Assembly (NCBI GenBank): GCA_910579325.1
Contig: CAJTTU010000002.1
Coordinates: forward strand, 1 to 64,000
Length of the DNA stretch: 64,000 nt
Reading direction: 5' to 3'
Origin: an uncultured Lachnospiraceae bacterium
GTDB lineage: Bacteria; Bacillota; Clostridia; Lachnospirales; Lachnospiraceae
Shown here: in pieces, positions 29,101-37,460 of the stretch
How positions within the stretch are numbered: position 1 is the first letter of the stretch
Layout: each line of letters starts with the position of its first letter
Translations under genes and position numbers: made by a program
Notes under the pieces: model-generated
What the model was told of the DNA's origin: nothing
Seen by the model: the letters and a program-made list of their open reading frames with translations, nothing else
The model's database searches: none

Positions 29101-29916
29101 GGCAACAGCAAGGCTTATCTGATCCCTTACGGTTCCAGAATCAAGATTCAGGACGGCGCGGTTCTGGATGCCGGCGACGAGCTGACAGAGGGAAGCGTGA
29201 ATCCTCACGATATCCTGAAAATCAAGGGCGTACGTGCCGTGCAGGATTATATGATCCAGGAAGTGCAGCGGGTATACCGTCTGCAGGGCGTGGAAATCAA
29301 CGACAAACACGTTGAAGTTATCGTCAGACAGATGTTAAAGAAGATCAAGGTAGAGGAAAGCGGCGACAGCGAGGTTCTACCGGGCACCTCCATGGATGTG
29401 CTGGAGTTCAACGATATGAATGATGCGCTGATCGCGGAAGGCAAGCAGCCGGCGGAGGGCAAGCAGGTGATGCTGGGGATTACGAAGGCGTCTCTGGCGA
29501 CCAATTCCTTCCTGTCTGCGGCATCTTTCCAGGAGACCACCAAGGTGCTGACCGAAGCCGCGATTAACGGCAAGGTGGATCCGCTGATCGGTCTGAAAGA
29601 AAACGTGCTGATCGGTAAGCTGATTCCGGCCGGTACCGGTATGAAGCGTTACCGTTCTGTACGGCTGAACACGGATGTGGAGGAGACCGACGAGGTGATG
29701 ATCGCCGAAGATTCGGGCGAGCCGGAGGATCTGAATAATCTCGGAGAAACGCAAAACGGGGAGGAGACGGAATATGACGTTTCCGCCGAATTAACGGAGA
29801 AACAGAAGGAGTCTTTTGACGAAGCCGACGATGTCTTCGATGACGAGGATGAAGAAGGCTATGACTGGGAAGACGGCCTTGATGAGGATGAGACAGAAGA
29901 ACCGGAGGAGGAATAG
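26149..29916 (+). CDS. rpoC: RNA polymerase subunit beta prime
   Basis: 1255 residues. First zinc site [20 protein letters not shown], active-site [12 protein letters not shown] with three Asp ligands for Mg2+, bridge helix and trigger-loop blocks near [20 protein letters not shown] and [10 protein letters not shown], and a second zinc cluster ending [12 protein letters not shown]. As with RpoB the C-terminus is an acidic low-complexity extension of about 30 residues. Ribosome-binding site AAAAAGGAG. It is second in the operon and followed by a strong terminator. Confidence 0.98.
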   Translation: [1255 protein letters not shown]

Positions 29917-29951
29917 CGTGAGGCCTGCGGCATCGCGCCGGATATAAAGCG

Positions 29952-30002
29952 CGGGGCGGAATTCCATGGAAACATCAGCCTGGAATTTCGCCCCGGTTTT
30001 TT
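29952..30002 (+). terminator. Intrinsic terminator of rpoBC
   Basis: Stem CGGGGCGGAATTCCA against TGGAATTTCGCCCCG, followed by GTTTTTT. The T-run continues into GTATCAATGAGAAAGT, a tail that also follows two other terminators in this window. Confidence 0.88.
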
Positions 30003-30070
30003 GTATCAATGAGAAAGTATGGTGTCCGCTAAGCGGAGTTTTTCATTTTGTCACGGAATAAGGAGAAGGG

Positions 30071-30817
30071 ATGGAAGTATATTACGGAACAAGACGGCGG
30101 CCCAGAGCCTATGTGAATATGGCGCTGGTGGCCTGTAATGTGATCGTCTTTATCGCGCTGGAGCTGCTGGGTTCCACGCAGGATACATTGTTTATGGTAA
30201 AACACGGCGCTTCTTTCGCGCCTTATATTCTGGAAGGCGGGAAAGAGTACCTGCGGCTTTTATACAGCGTCTTTCTGCATTTCGGGCCGGAGCATCTGTT
30301 CCATAATATGATCGGTCTGTTCTTTATCGGAGATAATCTGGAGCGGGCCATGGGGCATGCCCGCTATCTGGCCTTTTATCTGCTGTGCGGCGTGGGCGCT
30401 TCTGTGTGCTCCATGACGGTTCATGCTTTTGCCGAGCCTTTTGTGGTATCCGCAGGAGCTTCCGGGGCCATCTGCGGCGTTGTGGGAGGACTGCTCTGGG
30501 TGGTGATCGCTAACAGAGGGCGGCTGGAGGAAATGACCACGGGCCGGGTGGCGTTTCTGATTTTTTATCTGATCTACGGCGGCTTGCAGAGCAGCGGCGT
30601 GGACAATATCGCCCATATCAGCGGCGCTCTGCTGGGCTTTCTCCTGTCCTGGCTTCTCTATGAGCCTTCGGCCGGCCTGATCTGGGGCAGAGCCAGGGCG
30701 GGAGAGACAGTCGGGGAAAAGAAGTGCAACAGGACACGCCTTGTCATTGGGCTGCCGGTATACGTGGGAATTCTCTGGGCTATTGTTAAAATTACACAGT
30801 ATTTTGTTCTTTTTTAA
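30071..30817 (+). CDS. Rhomboid-family intramembrane serine protease
   Basis: 248 residues with about six hydrophobic helices. HNMIGLFFIGDNLERAMG supplies the HxxxN-like oxyanion region, VSAGASGAICGVVGG the catalytic Ser (GASG), and DNIAHISGALLGFLLSW the catalytic His. It cleaves membrane-protein segments within the bilayer. The AAGGAGAAGG ribosome-binding site is well placed. No partner or substrate can be named. It stands between the rpoBC terminator and the pyrophosphatase promoter. Confidence 0.9.
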   Translation: MEVYYGTRRRPRAYVNMALVACNVIVFIALELLGSTQDTLFMVKHGASFAPYILEGGKEYLRLLYSVFLHFGPEHLFHNMIGLFFIGDNLERAMGHARYLAFYLLCGVGASVCSMTVHAFAEPFVVSAGASGAICGVVGGLLWVVIANRGRLEEMTTGRVAFLIFYLIYGGLQSSGVDNIAHISGALLGFLLSWLLYEPSAGLIWGRARAGETVGEKKCNRTRLVIGLPVYVGILWAIVKITQYFVLF

Positions 30818-30858
30818 GTTCAATATGGGGAAAGTGGATATCTGTGGAAGAAAAGAGG

Positions 30859-30886
30859 TTGTATTTTACATAAATTGTGATAGAAT
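30859..30886 (+). promoter_or_regulatory. Promoter of the pyrophosphatase gene
   Basis: -35 TTGTAT (30859-30864), 16-bp spacer, -10 TAGAAT (30881-30886), 33 bp before the start codon. Confidence 0.55.
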
Positions 30887-30919
30887 AAAAAGCAATAAAA
30901 ATACATAGGGAGGTACTAA

Positions 30920-32902
30920 ATGGATATTTTTGTTTATGTATCTGTGGCAGCGGGTATACTGGCACTTCTTTTTGCGTTTTATCTGACGCAGAAGGTAGGC
31001 CGCCAGGATTCCGGCACAGACAGAATGAAGGAGATTGCCCAGGCCATTGAAGAAGGAGCAAGGGCGTTCCTGACCGCCGAGTACAGGATTCTGGTCGTAT
31101 TCGTCGCGGTATTATTTGTTTTGATCGGACTTGGAATCGGAAACTGGCTGACGGCAGTCTGCTTCATTATCGGCGCGGTATTCTCCACCATCGCCGGCTA
31201 CTGCGGCATGAACGTGGCGACAAAGGCCAATGTAAGAACGGCCAACGCGGCCCGTACCGGCGGCATGAATCAGGCTTTGTCCATCGCGTTTTCAGGCGGC
31301 GCCGTTATGGGCATGTGTGTGGTTGGTCTGGGTCTTCTGGGCGTCAGCGGTATTTATGCGCTGACCCATGACACAGGCGTACTGTTTGGGTTCAGTCTGG
31401 GCGCTTCCTCTATCGCGCTGTTTGCCCGTGTGGGCGGCGGCATATACACCAAGGCGGCGGACGTAGGAGCCGACCTGGTGGGAAAAGTGGAAGCCGGTAT
31501 TCCGGAGGACGATCCCAGAAACCCTGCGGTTATCGCCGATAACGTAGGCGATAATGTGGGCGACGTGGCCGGTATGGGCGCAGACCTGTTCGAGAGTTAT
31601 GTAGGTTCCGTGATATCCGCCGTAACCCTTGGAGCGGTTGCTTTACAGACAGAGGGCGCAGTGTTCCCGATCCTTCTGGCGGCTGTCGGCATCGCGGCTT
31701 CGATCCTGGGCTCTTTCTTTGTAAAAGGAAAAGAGGATTCGAATCCCCATGCGGCGCTGAAAGCAGGCAGTTATTCCTCGGCGGCGATTGTGGTAATCGC
31801 GGCCCTTGTGATGAGCAATGTATTTTTCGGCGGCTTTAACGAGGCTGTTGCCGTTGTCGCCGGTCTGATCGTGGGCCTGATTATCGGTATCGTGACGGAG
31901 ATTTACACCTCCGGCGACTATCGTTCCGTAAAGAAGATTGCCGAGCAGTCTGAAACTGGTTCCGCTACCACGATTATCAGCGGTCTTGCCGTGGGTATGC
32001 AGTCTACGGCGGTTCCGATTCTGCTGATCTGCGTGGGCATTCTGGTTGCTTACGCGTCCTGCGGCCTTTACGGGATTGCTCTGGCGGCTGTGGGTATGCT
32101 GTCCACCACCGGCATTACAGTTGCGGTAGACGCTTACGGCCCGATTGCCGACAATGCGGGCGGTATCGCCGAGATGAGCGGTCTGGATGATTCCGTGCGT
32201 GAAATCACAGACAAGCTGGATGCGGTGGGAAACACCACGGCGGCCATGGGAAAAGGCTTCGCTATCGGTTCCGCGGCGCTGACTGCGCTGGCTATGTTCG
32301 TATCTTATGCGGAAGCGGTACAGCTCCAGTCGATCAGCATCCTGGAACCCAATGTGATTATTGGTCTGCTGGTAGGCGGTATGCTGCCTTTCCTGTTCTC
32401 CGCTTTTACGATGGAGAGCGTGTCCAAGGCGGCATTTAAGATGATCGAGGAAGTCAGACGGCAGTTTAAGACCATTCCCGGCATTCTGGAAGGGACGGCG
32501 AAACCGGATTACAAGTCTTGCGTGGCGATTTCCACTACCGCCGCGTTAAAGGAAATGCTGGTACCCGGTATCATGGCAGTGGCGGCGCCTCTTCTGATCG
32601 GTATCCTGCTGGGCGTGGAAGCGCTGGGCGGCATGCTGGCCGGCGCGCTGGTGACCGGCGTTCTGATGGCCATCTTTATGTCCAATGCCGGCGGCGCATG
32701 GGATAACGCCAAAAAGTATATAGAGGAAGGAAACCACGGCGGCAAGGGCAGCGACGCTCATAAGGCGGCTGTCGTAGGCGACACGGTAGGCGATCCCTTT
32801 AAGGATACGTCAGGTCCTTCCATTAACATTCTGATTAAGCTGATGACAGTGGTATCTCTGGTATTTGCTCCGCTGTTCTTAAGCATCGGCGGACTGCTGT
32901 AG
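30920..32902 (+). CDS. hppA: Membrane-bound ion-pumping pyrophosphatase
   Basis: 660 residues and many transmembrane helices. The signature DVGADLVGKVEAGIPEDDPR and then NPAVIADNVGDNVGDVAGMG binds Mg-pyrophosphate. The C-terminal block GGAWDNAKKYIEEG and DTVGDPFKDTSGPSINILIK completes the active site. GNTTAAMGKGFAIGSAAL has Ala at the position that is Lys in potassium-independent forms, so a K+-dependent enzyme is expected. Whether it pumps Na+ or H+ is not clear by eye. It recovers energy from pyrophosphate made in biosynthesis. Monocistronic. Confidence 0.95.
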   Translation: MDIFVYVSVAAGILALLFAFYLTQKVGRQDSGTDRMKEIAQAIEEGARAFLTAEYRILVVFVAVLFVLIGLGIGNWLTAVCFIIGAVFSTIAGYCGMNVATKANVRTANAARTGGMNQALSIAFSGGAVMGMCVVGLGLLGVSGIYALTHDTGVLFGFSLGASSIALFARVGGGIYTKAADVGADLVGKVEAGIPEDDPRNPAVIADNVGDNVGDVAGMGADLFESYVGSVISAVTLGAVALQTEGAVFPILLAAVGIAASILGSFFVKGKEDSNPHAALKAGSYSSAAIVVIAALVMSNVFFGGFNEAVAVVAGLIVGLIIGIVTEIYTSGDYRSVKKIAEQSETGSATTIISGLAVGMQSTAVPILLICVGILVAYASCGLYGIALAAVGMLSTTGITVAVDAYGPIADNAGGIAEMSGLDDSVREITDKLDAVGNTTAAMGKGFAIGSAALTALAMFVSYAEAVQLQSISILEPNVIIGLLVGGMLPFLFSAFTMESVSKAAFKMIEEVRRQFKTIPGILEGTAKPDYKSCVAISTTAALKEMLVPGIMAVAAPLLIGILLGVEALGGMLAGALVTGVLMAIFMSNAGGAWDNAKKYIEEGNHGGKGSDAHKAAVVGDTVGDPFKDTSGPSINILIKLMTVVSLVFAPLFLSIGGLL

Positions 32903-32933
32903 GAACCGGATTTTTAACTTTATAATGAAAGCT

Positions 32934-32994
32934 GGGAGACAACGGATACGGCTATTCAGGTGGAGAACCCCTGACGTCCGCTGTCTCCTTTTTT
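32934..32994 (+). terminator. Intrinsic terminator of hppA
   Basis: Outer stem GGGAGACA / TGTCTCC with inner pairing CGGA/TCCG and CAGG...CCTG, followed by T6 and the recurring tail GTATCATGGAAAAGT. Confidence 0.8.
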
Positions 32995-33026
32995 GTATCA
33001 TGGAAAAGTCCGGCACTGCGGAATAC

Positions 33027-33218
33027 TTATATAACCAGCGGCCTGGTGGGGGGATCCTGAACCGGCGGGATATCGGGACCCGGTTCCGGCTGACGGAGAG
33101 GCTGTCCCGGAATCTCGATGATAGGCCGATCAGGTTCATAGACCGTATTTTTTCCCGGCAGTTCCATCGGTTGCTGAGACGGGAACCGCGCAGGGGAAGG
33201 TTCGTTTATTTTATCCAT
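33027..33218 (-). CDS. Small proline-rich protein
   Basis: 63 residues, MDKINEPSPARFPSQQP at the start and PEPGPDIPPVQDPP near the end, so largely proline, acidic and polar. AAGGAGG lies 12 bp upstream of the ATG. Similar short proline-rich frames with xxIPxExP-like repeats occur in Lachnospiraceae genomes. No function is known. It has no signal peptide and may be intrinsically disordered. The plus-strand frames here look worse. Confidence 0.5.
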   Translation of the reverse strand: MDKINEPSPARFPSQQPMELPGKNTVYEPDRPIIEIPGQPLRQPEPGPDIPPVQDPPTRPLVI

Positions 33219-33323
33219 TTTTATTTTTTACCTCCTTATTTTTTAACCGCAGCTTTCATTCCATCTGTTTTTCAGACTCCCTGAACCGGGAGAGAAGCTG
33301 CCGTTTTCATAAAGTACATCTGT

Positions 33324-33370
33324 ATCAGCCCGTTTGACACAAGTTATGTGCCTGACGGGCTGATCTTTTT
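33324..33370 (+). terminator. Intrinsic terminator-like hairpin
   Basis: Perfect 10-bp arms ATCAGCCCGT and ACGGGCTGAT, then CTTTTTC. No plus-strand gene ends close by, so it may insulate the VTC gene or end an untranslated transcript. Confidence 0.55.
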
Positions 33371-33511
33371 CTTCCGCTGTTAGTCTGCCCTGACAAAGCC
33401 TTTGTTATCCGATTATCATTGCAAAGCGGCGGAAAAACGATTATACTTACGGTGTGCGATGGTAAAATAAAGAGAAATGCAGCAAGTAAATCGGAATAGG
33501 AAGCTTAAGTG

Positions 33512-34219
33512 ATGAAAATCGATAAAGTTTATCGAAACGAGTGGAAGTATATCTGTGGCGCCGCCCCACTGGCGGTCCTGGAGCGGCGTCTGGCGGCAGT
33601 GCTGGAAAAAGATATCCACAGCGCGCCGTCCGGGAATTATGAAATACACAGCCTGTATTTTGACGATTATCAGGACATCTGTGCGAAAGAAAATGAAGCG
33701 GGGCTTCCCAGGCGTTTTAAATACCGGATTCGTTATTATGGAGCCTGTCCGGAGCAGCTTCGGCTGGAATATAAAGAAAAGCTTTATGGGAGATGCCATA
33801 AAGAAAGCTGTGTTCTGACGTCGGAGCAGTATCAGGAGATCATAGAGGGCAATGCCAGGGAGCTGTTCTGGAAAACGGAGCATCCCCTTTTGAAACGCTT
33901 TTGCGTGGATGTGATGACGAGAATGTTTGTTCCGAAAGCCATCGTGGATTATGAGCGGACCGCATACGTGGAGCCCATCGCGAATATACGGATCACGCTG
34001 GACAGAAATATTTCTGTGTCCGGGGATACGGTGCGTTTTCTGGACGGCGGCTATCAGAGATTTCCATTGCTTCCGAAGGGGCAGCATGTGCTGGAAGCCA
34101 AGTTCGATTATGTGCTGCCCCAATATCTGAAAAGACTGATTCCCGATCGAAACGGGCTGGTTCAGACCGCTTTTTCTAAATATTATCTGGGAAGGGTGGC
34201 GCTGCAAAGTCTGACGTAG
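33512..34219 (+). CDS. VTC-domain polyphosphate polymerase
   Basis: 235 residues from ATG 33512 (AGGAAG 8 bp upstream; GTG 33509 is an alternative). The VTC tunnel pattern is present: YRNEWKY, HSLYFDDYQD, RFKYRIRYYG, LEYKEKLYG and VDYERTAYVEP, with the basic residues that line the tunnel. Family members polymerise ATP gamma-phosphate into polyphosphate in eukaryotes. Bacterial copies usually sit with CotH or DUF4956 genes, none of which is seen here. It is a free-standing VTC domain ending close to a convergent feoB. Confidence 0.85.
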   Translation: MKIDKVYRNEWKYICGAAPLAVLERRLAAVLEKDIHSAPSGNYEIHSLYFDDYQDICAKENEAGLPRRFKYRIRYYGACPEQLRLEYKEKLYGRCHKESCVLTSEQYQEIIEGNARELFWKTEHPLLKRFCVDVMTRMFVPKAIVDYERTAYVEPIANIRITLDRNISVSGDTVRFLDGGYQRFPLLPKGQHVLEAKFDYVLPQYLKRLIPDRNGLVQTAFSKYYLGRVALQSLT

Positions 34220-34267
34220 TGAAACGAGACCGCGCCACCCTGATCCGGTCTGAAATTTCTGGTCTTA

Positions 34268-36160
34268 TTACAATAATAAAGAAATACCATGGACCAGAGC
34301 ACATAACGCAAAGCCGCATATGGTGGGAATCAGGATGCCAAGGAGCGTCCATTTCCAGCTTCCGGTTTCTTTGCGCATGGTAAGGCAGGTGGTGGAGCAG
34401 GGCCAGTGCATCAGGGAAAAGAGAATGGTGCACAGGGCCGTGACCCAGGTCCAGCCGTTTGCCGTGAAGATTTGCTGCAGCCGGGTATAATCGTCGATGC
34501 TTACCAGTGTTCCGGTGGACAGATAACACATCAGAATAATGGGCACAACGATCTCATTTGCCGGAAAGCCCAGAATAAAGGCTGTCAGAATCACGCCGTC
34601 CATGCCCATAAACCGACCCAGCGGATCCAGGAAAGTGGTTCCCCATTGGAGCAGGGACTGCTCTCCGGCGTATGTGTTCGCCAGAATCCAGATCAGAAGG
34701 CCGGCAGGCGCGGCGATGGCGACGGCCCTGCCCAGCACGAAAAGCGTACGGTCCAGTATGGAGCGGACCAGAATCTTTCCGATCTGCGGACGTCGGTAAG
34801 GCGGCAGTTCCAGCGTGAAGGAGGAGGGCATGCCTTTCAGAATCGTTCTGGACAAAATCCAGGAGACGCCAAAGGTCAAAAGGATGCCCAGACAGATCAG
34901 CAGGGCCAGCAACAGCGCTCCCGATAGGGAGGAGGCCGCGGCGGAACCGGTGAAGAAAATAGTGATCAGAGCCAGCAGCGTGGGAAAGCGCCCGTTGCAG
35001 GGCATAAAGCTGTTGGTCAGGACAGCGATCAGCCGTTCTCTGGGGGAATCGATGATCCTGCATCCGGTCACGCCTACGGCGTTGCAGCCGAGGCCCATAC
35101 ACATGGTCAACGCCTGTTTCCCGCAGGCGGAACATTTTTTAAACAGATAATCCAGATTAAAAGCCACTCTGGGCAGGTAGCCCAGATCTTCGAGGATCGT
35201 AAAAAGAGGAAAGAAAATAGCCATCGGAGGCAGCATAACGGACACCACCCAGGCCAGCACCCGGTAAATGCCCAGGATCAGCGCCTCCCGGAGAAAAACG
35301 GGCATTCCGGCAGCGACAGCGGTGTCCATCAGAATATCCTGAAGCCAGAAGAAAAAGCGGGACAAAAGCTGGCTGGGATAGTTGGAGCCGGTGATCGTCA
35401 GCCAGAAGATTCCCATCAGAAGCAGAAACATCATAAGGATGCCGGTTCGGGGGCCGGTGACCAGCCGGTCGATCCGGTAGTTGAAACGGCGCTTATCGCC
35501 GGGGTTCTGAGATACGGCCTGGGCTGTGATTTCTTCGGCTTCCCGGATAAAGGAGACGGCAAGGTGTTCGTCCTGGAGCGGAGGGAGAATGTTGTTGTCG
35601 TCAGATACGGTAATTGTCGTTTTAGCGGCAGCTTTTTTATCTGTTACCGGTAACTGTGGGGGCGTCTCGCACATCCGGACAGCCGTCGCCGCCAGTTCTT
35701 TGATTCCCTTTTTCACGGACGCGCTGCAGGGAACGACAGGCATCCTGAGCAGATCGGACAGTAGAGTAAAATCAATTTCAATTCCTTTCCGCCGCGCTTC
35801 GTCGCACAGATTGACACACAGAATTCCCCGGTCGGTTATCTGCCGGATCTGCAGCACCAGATTCAGGTTCCGTTCCAGGCAGGTGGCGTCGCAGACGACG
35901 ATCACGGCATCCGGATGTTCTTCACAGATAAAGTCCCTGGCGATCTCCTCCTCGGCGGAATGGGCCATAAGGGAGTAGGTGCCGGGCAGATCCACCAGCG
36001 TGTAAGTCTTTCCGTTCCGGATAAATTCACCTTTCGCACAGGCCACCGTCTTTCCCGGCCAGTTGCCGGTGTGCTGCCGCAGCCCGGTCAGCTCGTTAAA
36101 TACCGTGCTCTTTCCCACATTGGGATTGCCCGCCAGCGCGATCACTGGTTTATGGTTCAT
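34268..36160 (-). CDS. feoB: FeoB-type ferrous iron transporter
   Basis: 630 residues from ATG 36160 (GGGAGGT 6 bp upstream). The cytosolic G domain has G1 GNPNVGKST, switch I TGNWPGKTV, G3 DLPGTYS and G4-like NLCD. A membrane core follows with the Gate-like repeats, for example LGCNAVGVTGCRI and MPCNGRFPTLLAL, carrying the conserved Cys. It takes up Fe2+ under anaerobic conditions. At 630 residues it is shorter than enteric FeoB (about 770). FeoA is not adjacent. Confidence 0.92.
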   Translation of the reverse strand: MNHKPVIALAGNPNVGKSTVFNELTGLRQHTGNWPGKTVACAKGEFIRNGKTYTLVDLPGTYSLMAHSAEEEIARDFICEEHPDAVIVVCDATCLERNLNLVLQIRQITDRGILCVNLCDEARRKGIEIDFTLLSDLLRMPVVPCSASVKKGIKELAATAVRMCETPPQLPVTDKKAAAKTTITVSDDNNILPPLQDEHLAVSFIREAEEITAQAVSQNPGDKRRFNYRIDRLVTGPRTGILMMFLLLMGIFWLTITGSNYPSQLLSRFFFWLQDILMDTAVAAGMPVFLREALILGIYRVLAWVVSVMLPPMAIFFPLFTILEDLGYLPRVAFNLDYLFKKCSACGKQALTMCMGLGCNAVGVTGCRIIDSPRERLIAVLTNSFMPCNGRFPTLLALITIFFTGSAAASSLSGALLLALLICLGILLTFGVSWILSRTILKGMPSSFTLELPPYRRPQIGKILVRSILDRTLFVLGRAVAIAAPAGLLIWILANTYAGEQSLLQWGTTFLDPLGRFMGMDGVILTAFILGFPANEIVVPIILMCYLSTGTLVSIDDYTRLQQIFTANGWTWVTALCTILFSLMHWPCSTTCLTMRKETGSWKWTLLGILIPTICGFALCALVHGISLLL

Positions 36161-36362
36161 GTGATACCTCCCATTATTGCTTATGCGCTCTTGAAGCCCC
36201 TTTTGCGCCTGTTTTTGCGGCAGATAAAAATTATTTCGCAAAATCAGACACAATGAGACAATGAGAACACATATTTTGCTCGTTATATTAGTGTATGAGA
36301 GGAAACGAACAGTGTGAGTTGGCCGACTTGTTTTGGCGGAAGTATATTTTGGAATGACTTTA

Positions 36363-36908
36363 CTATTTCAGAAGCTCGGAGATATTAATGAGCAGATCCT
36401 GGTAGATTCCTGCCTGAATCGGAAGGTCAAAAGGCACAATAATCGGAGCGGAATCTTCCTCATACCAGTATACGGTCGTACGTTCCTTCGCGGGATCCAC
36501 AATCCAGTATTCCCGGACGCCGGATTCGGAATAAATTGCGTTTTTAATAGAATAATCCATCTTACGGCTGCTGGGAGATACCAACTCAATGATGAAATCC
36601 GGAGCGCCTTCACAGCCTCTGTCAGTGAGCTTGTCAGGATCGCAGATCACGCTGATATCCGGATCCACCCAGTTTTGATCATTGGCATCAAGATTAACGG
36701 CAAAAGGGGCAGGGATAATTTCGCAATTTCAGTCATGTTCTTTGATGTGCCGACCGATTATTTGTGTAAATTCAGAAATTAATTTCTGATGCCTGAAATT
36801 CGGCGGCGACATATCATATAAATGTCCGTTAATAAGCTCGGCTCTCTGTCCCTCAGGCAGGTTCCAGTAGTCTTCTGATTTATAAGATTTTCTTTTTGGT
36901 AATGGCAT
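36363..36908 (-). pseudogene. Uma2-family endonuclease gene with an internal stop
   Basis: The full frame from ATG 36908 reads MPLPKRKSYKSEDYWNLPEG, then RAELINGHLYDMSPPN, then a TGA at 36731-36729, and continues in the same frame NCEIIPAPFAVNLDANDQNW, PDFIIELVSPSS and REYWIVDPAKE to the stop. This is the Uma2 (DUF820) fold with its PD-(D/E)XK-like core (E-L-V-S-P-S, W-I-V-D-P). One nonsense change inactivates it, unless translation restarts at the internal ATG 36668. Confidence 0.75.
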
Positions 36909-36993
36909 AGATGTAGATCCTTTCCTGGTGCTGATTAATAATGTTTCTTTTCGGGGTAGTGTTTAAAGCAAATCAATCTTCTTGTATGCGCAA

Positions 36994-37245
36994 TTAATAT
37001 TGATGATATATTTCTCCTCTGTTTCCGGCATCTATGACAAATACAATACATTTTCCACTGTCAACAGTATAAATGATACGATAATTTCCTACTCGAAGCC
37101 GAAACAGGTCGTTATGTCCTTTTAGCTTCTTTATATCTTCGCCATCAGGTAAACGCATAATAGCCGATACGACTCTGATTCTTTCGTTTTGCGGAAGCTT
37201 ATCAATAAATTTTTTGGCCTTTTTCTTGACGATGATTTGATACAT
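36994..37245 (-). CDS. RelE/ParE-type toxin
   Basis: 83 residues from ATG 37245 (MYQIIVKKKAKKFIDKLP). The fold pattern is standard: KKAKKFIDKLP, IKKLKGHNDLFRLRVGNYRI and IIYTVDSGKCIVFVIDAGNR, with basic residues for mRNA binding. The start overlaps the antitoxin stop by one base (TGATG), showing tight coupling. It would cleave ribosome-bound mRNA if released from the antitoxin. The toxin ends close to the broken Uma2 gene. Confidence 0.85.
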   Translation of the reverse strand: MYQIIVKKKAKKFIDKLPQNERIRVVSAIMRLPDGEDIKKLKGHNDLFRLRVGNYRIIYTVDSGKCIVFVIDAGNRGEIYHQY

Positions 37246-37460
37246 CAGCCAATCCCCCACTCTTTCATACATTCTTCTAATGTATAAGATTGGTCTTTTT
37301 CGGGGTCAGGGTCATTTTCATAGTTTTCAACCATTCTCTGGCAAAAGATATCATCAGCTTCTTCATCAGCGGTGATTCCCTGGACATACGCAAGGACATA
37401 TCCCATCTTATAGTCTGGAATGTTATCCAGTAAACTTATAATTCTTTCCTTATTACTCAT
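37245..37460 (-). CDS. Antitoxin of the RelE-type pair
   Basis: 71 residues from ATG 37460, preceded by AAGGAGA 7 bp upstream; a TTG at 37466 would add two residues. SNKERIISLLDNIPDYKMGY and VLAYVQGITADEEADD show a short helical N-terminus and an acidic C-terminal half that would wrap the toxin. The type matches DUF-like antitoxins found before RelE/StbE toxins in Firmicutes. The DNA-binding motif is not evident. Confidence 0.8.
   Translation of the reverse strand: MSNKERIISLLDNIPDYKMGYVLAYVQGITADEEADDIFCQRMVENYENDPDPEKDQSYTLEECMKEWGIG

Noticed and set aside
27607..29310. 567-codon open frame antisense to rpoC
   Set aside because: It lies wholly within rpoC, has no ribosome-binding site or recognisable domain, and arises from codon bias of the sense gene.
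32925..33284. 119-codon plus-strand frame after hppA
   Set aside because: It starts within the hppA terminator and is opposite a better-supported minus-strand small gene.
36729..36731. TGA in the Uma2 frame as a selenocysteine codon
   Set aside because: Uma2 proteins are not selenoproteins and no SECIS-like hairpin follows; a nonsense mutation is simpler.
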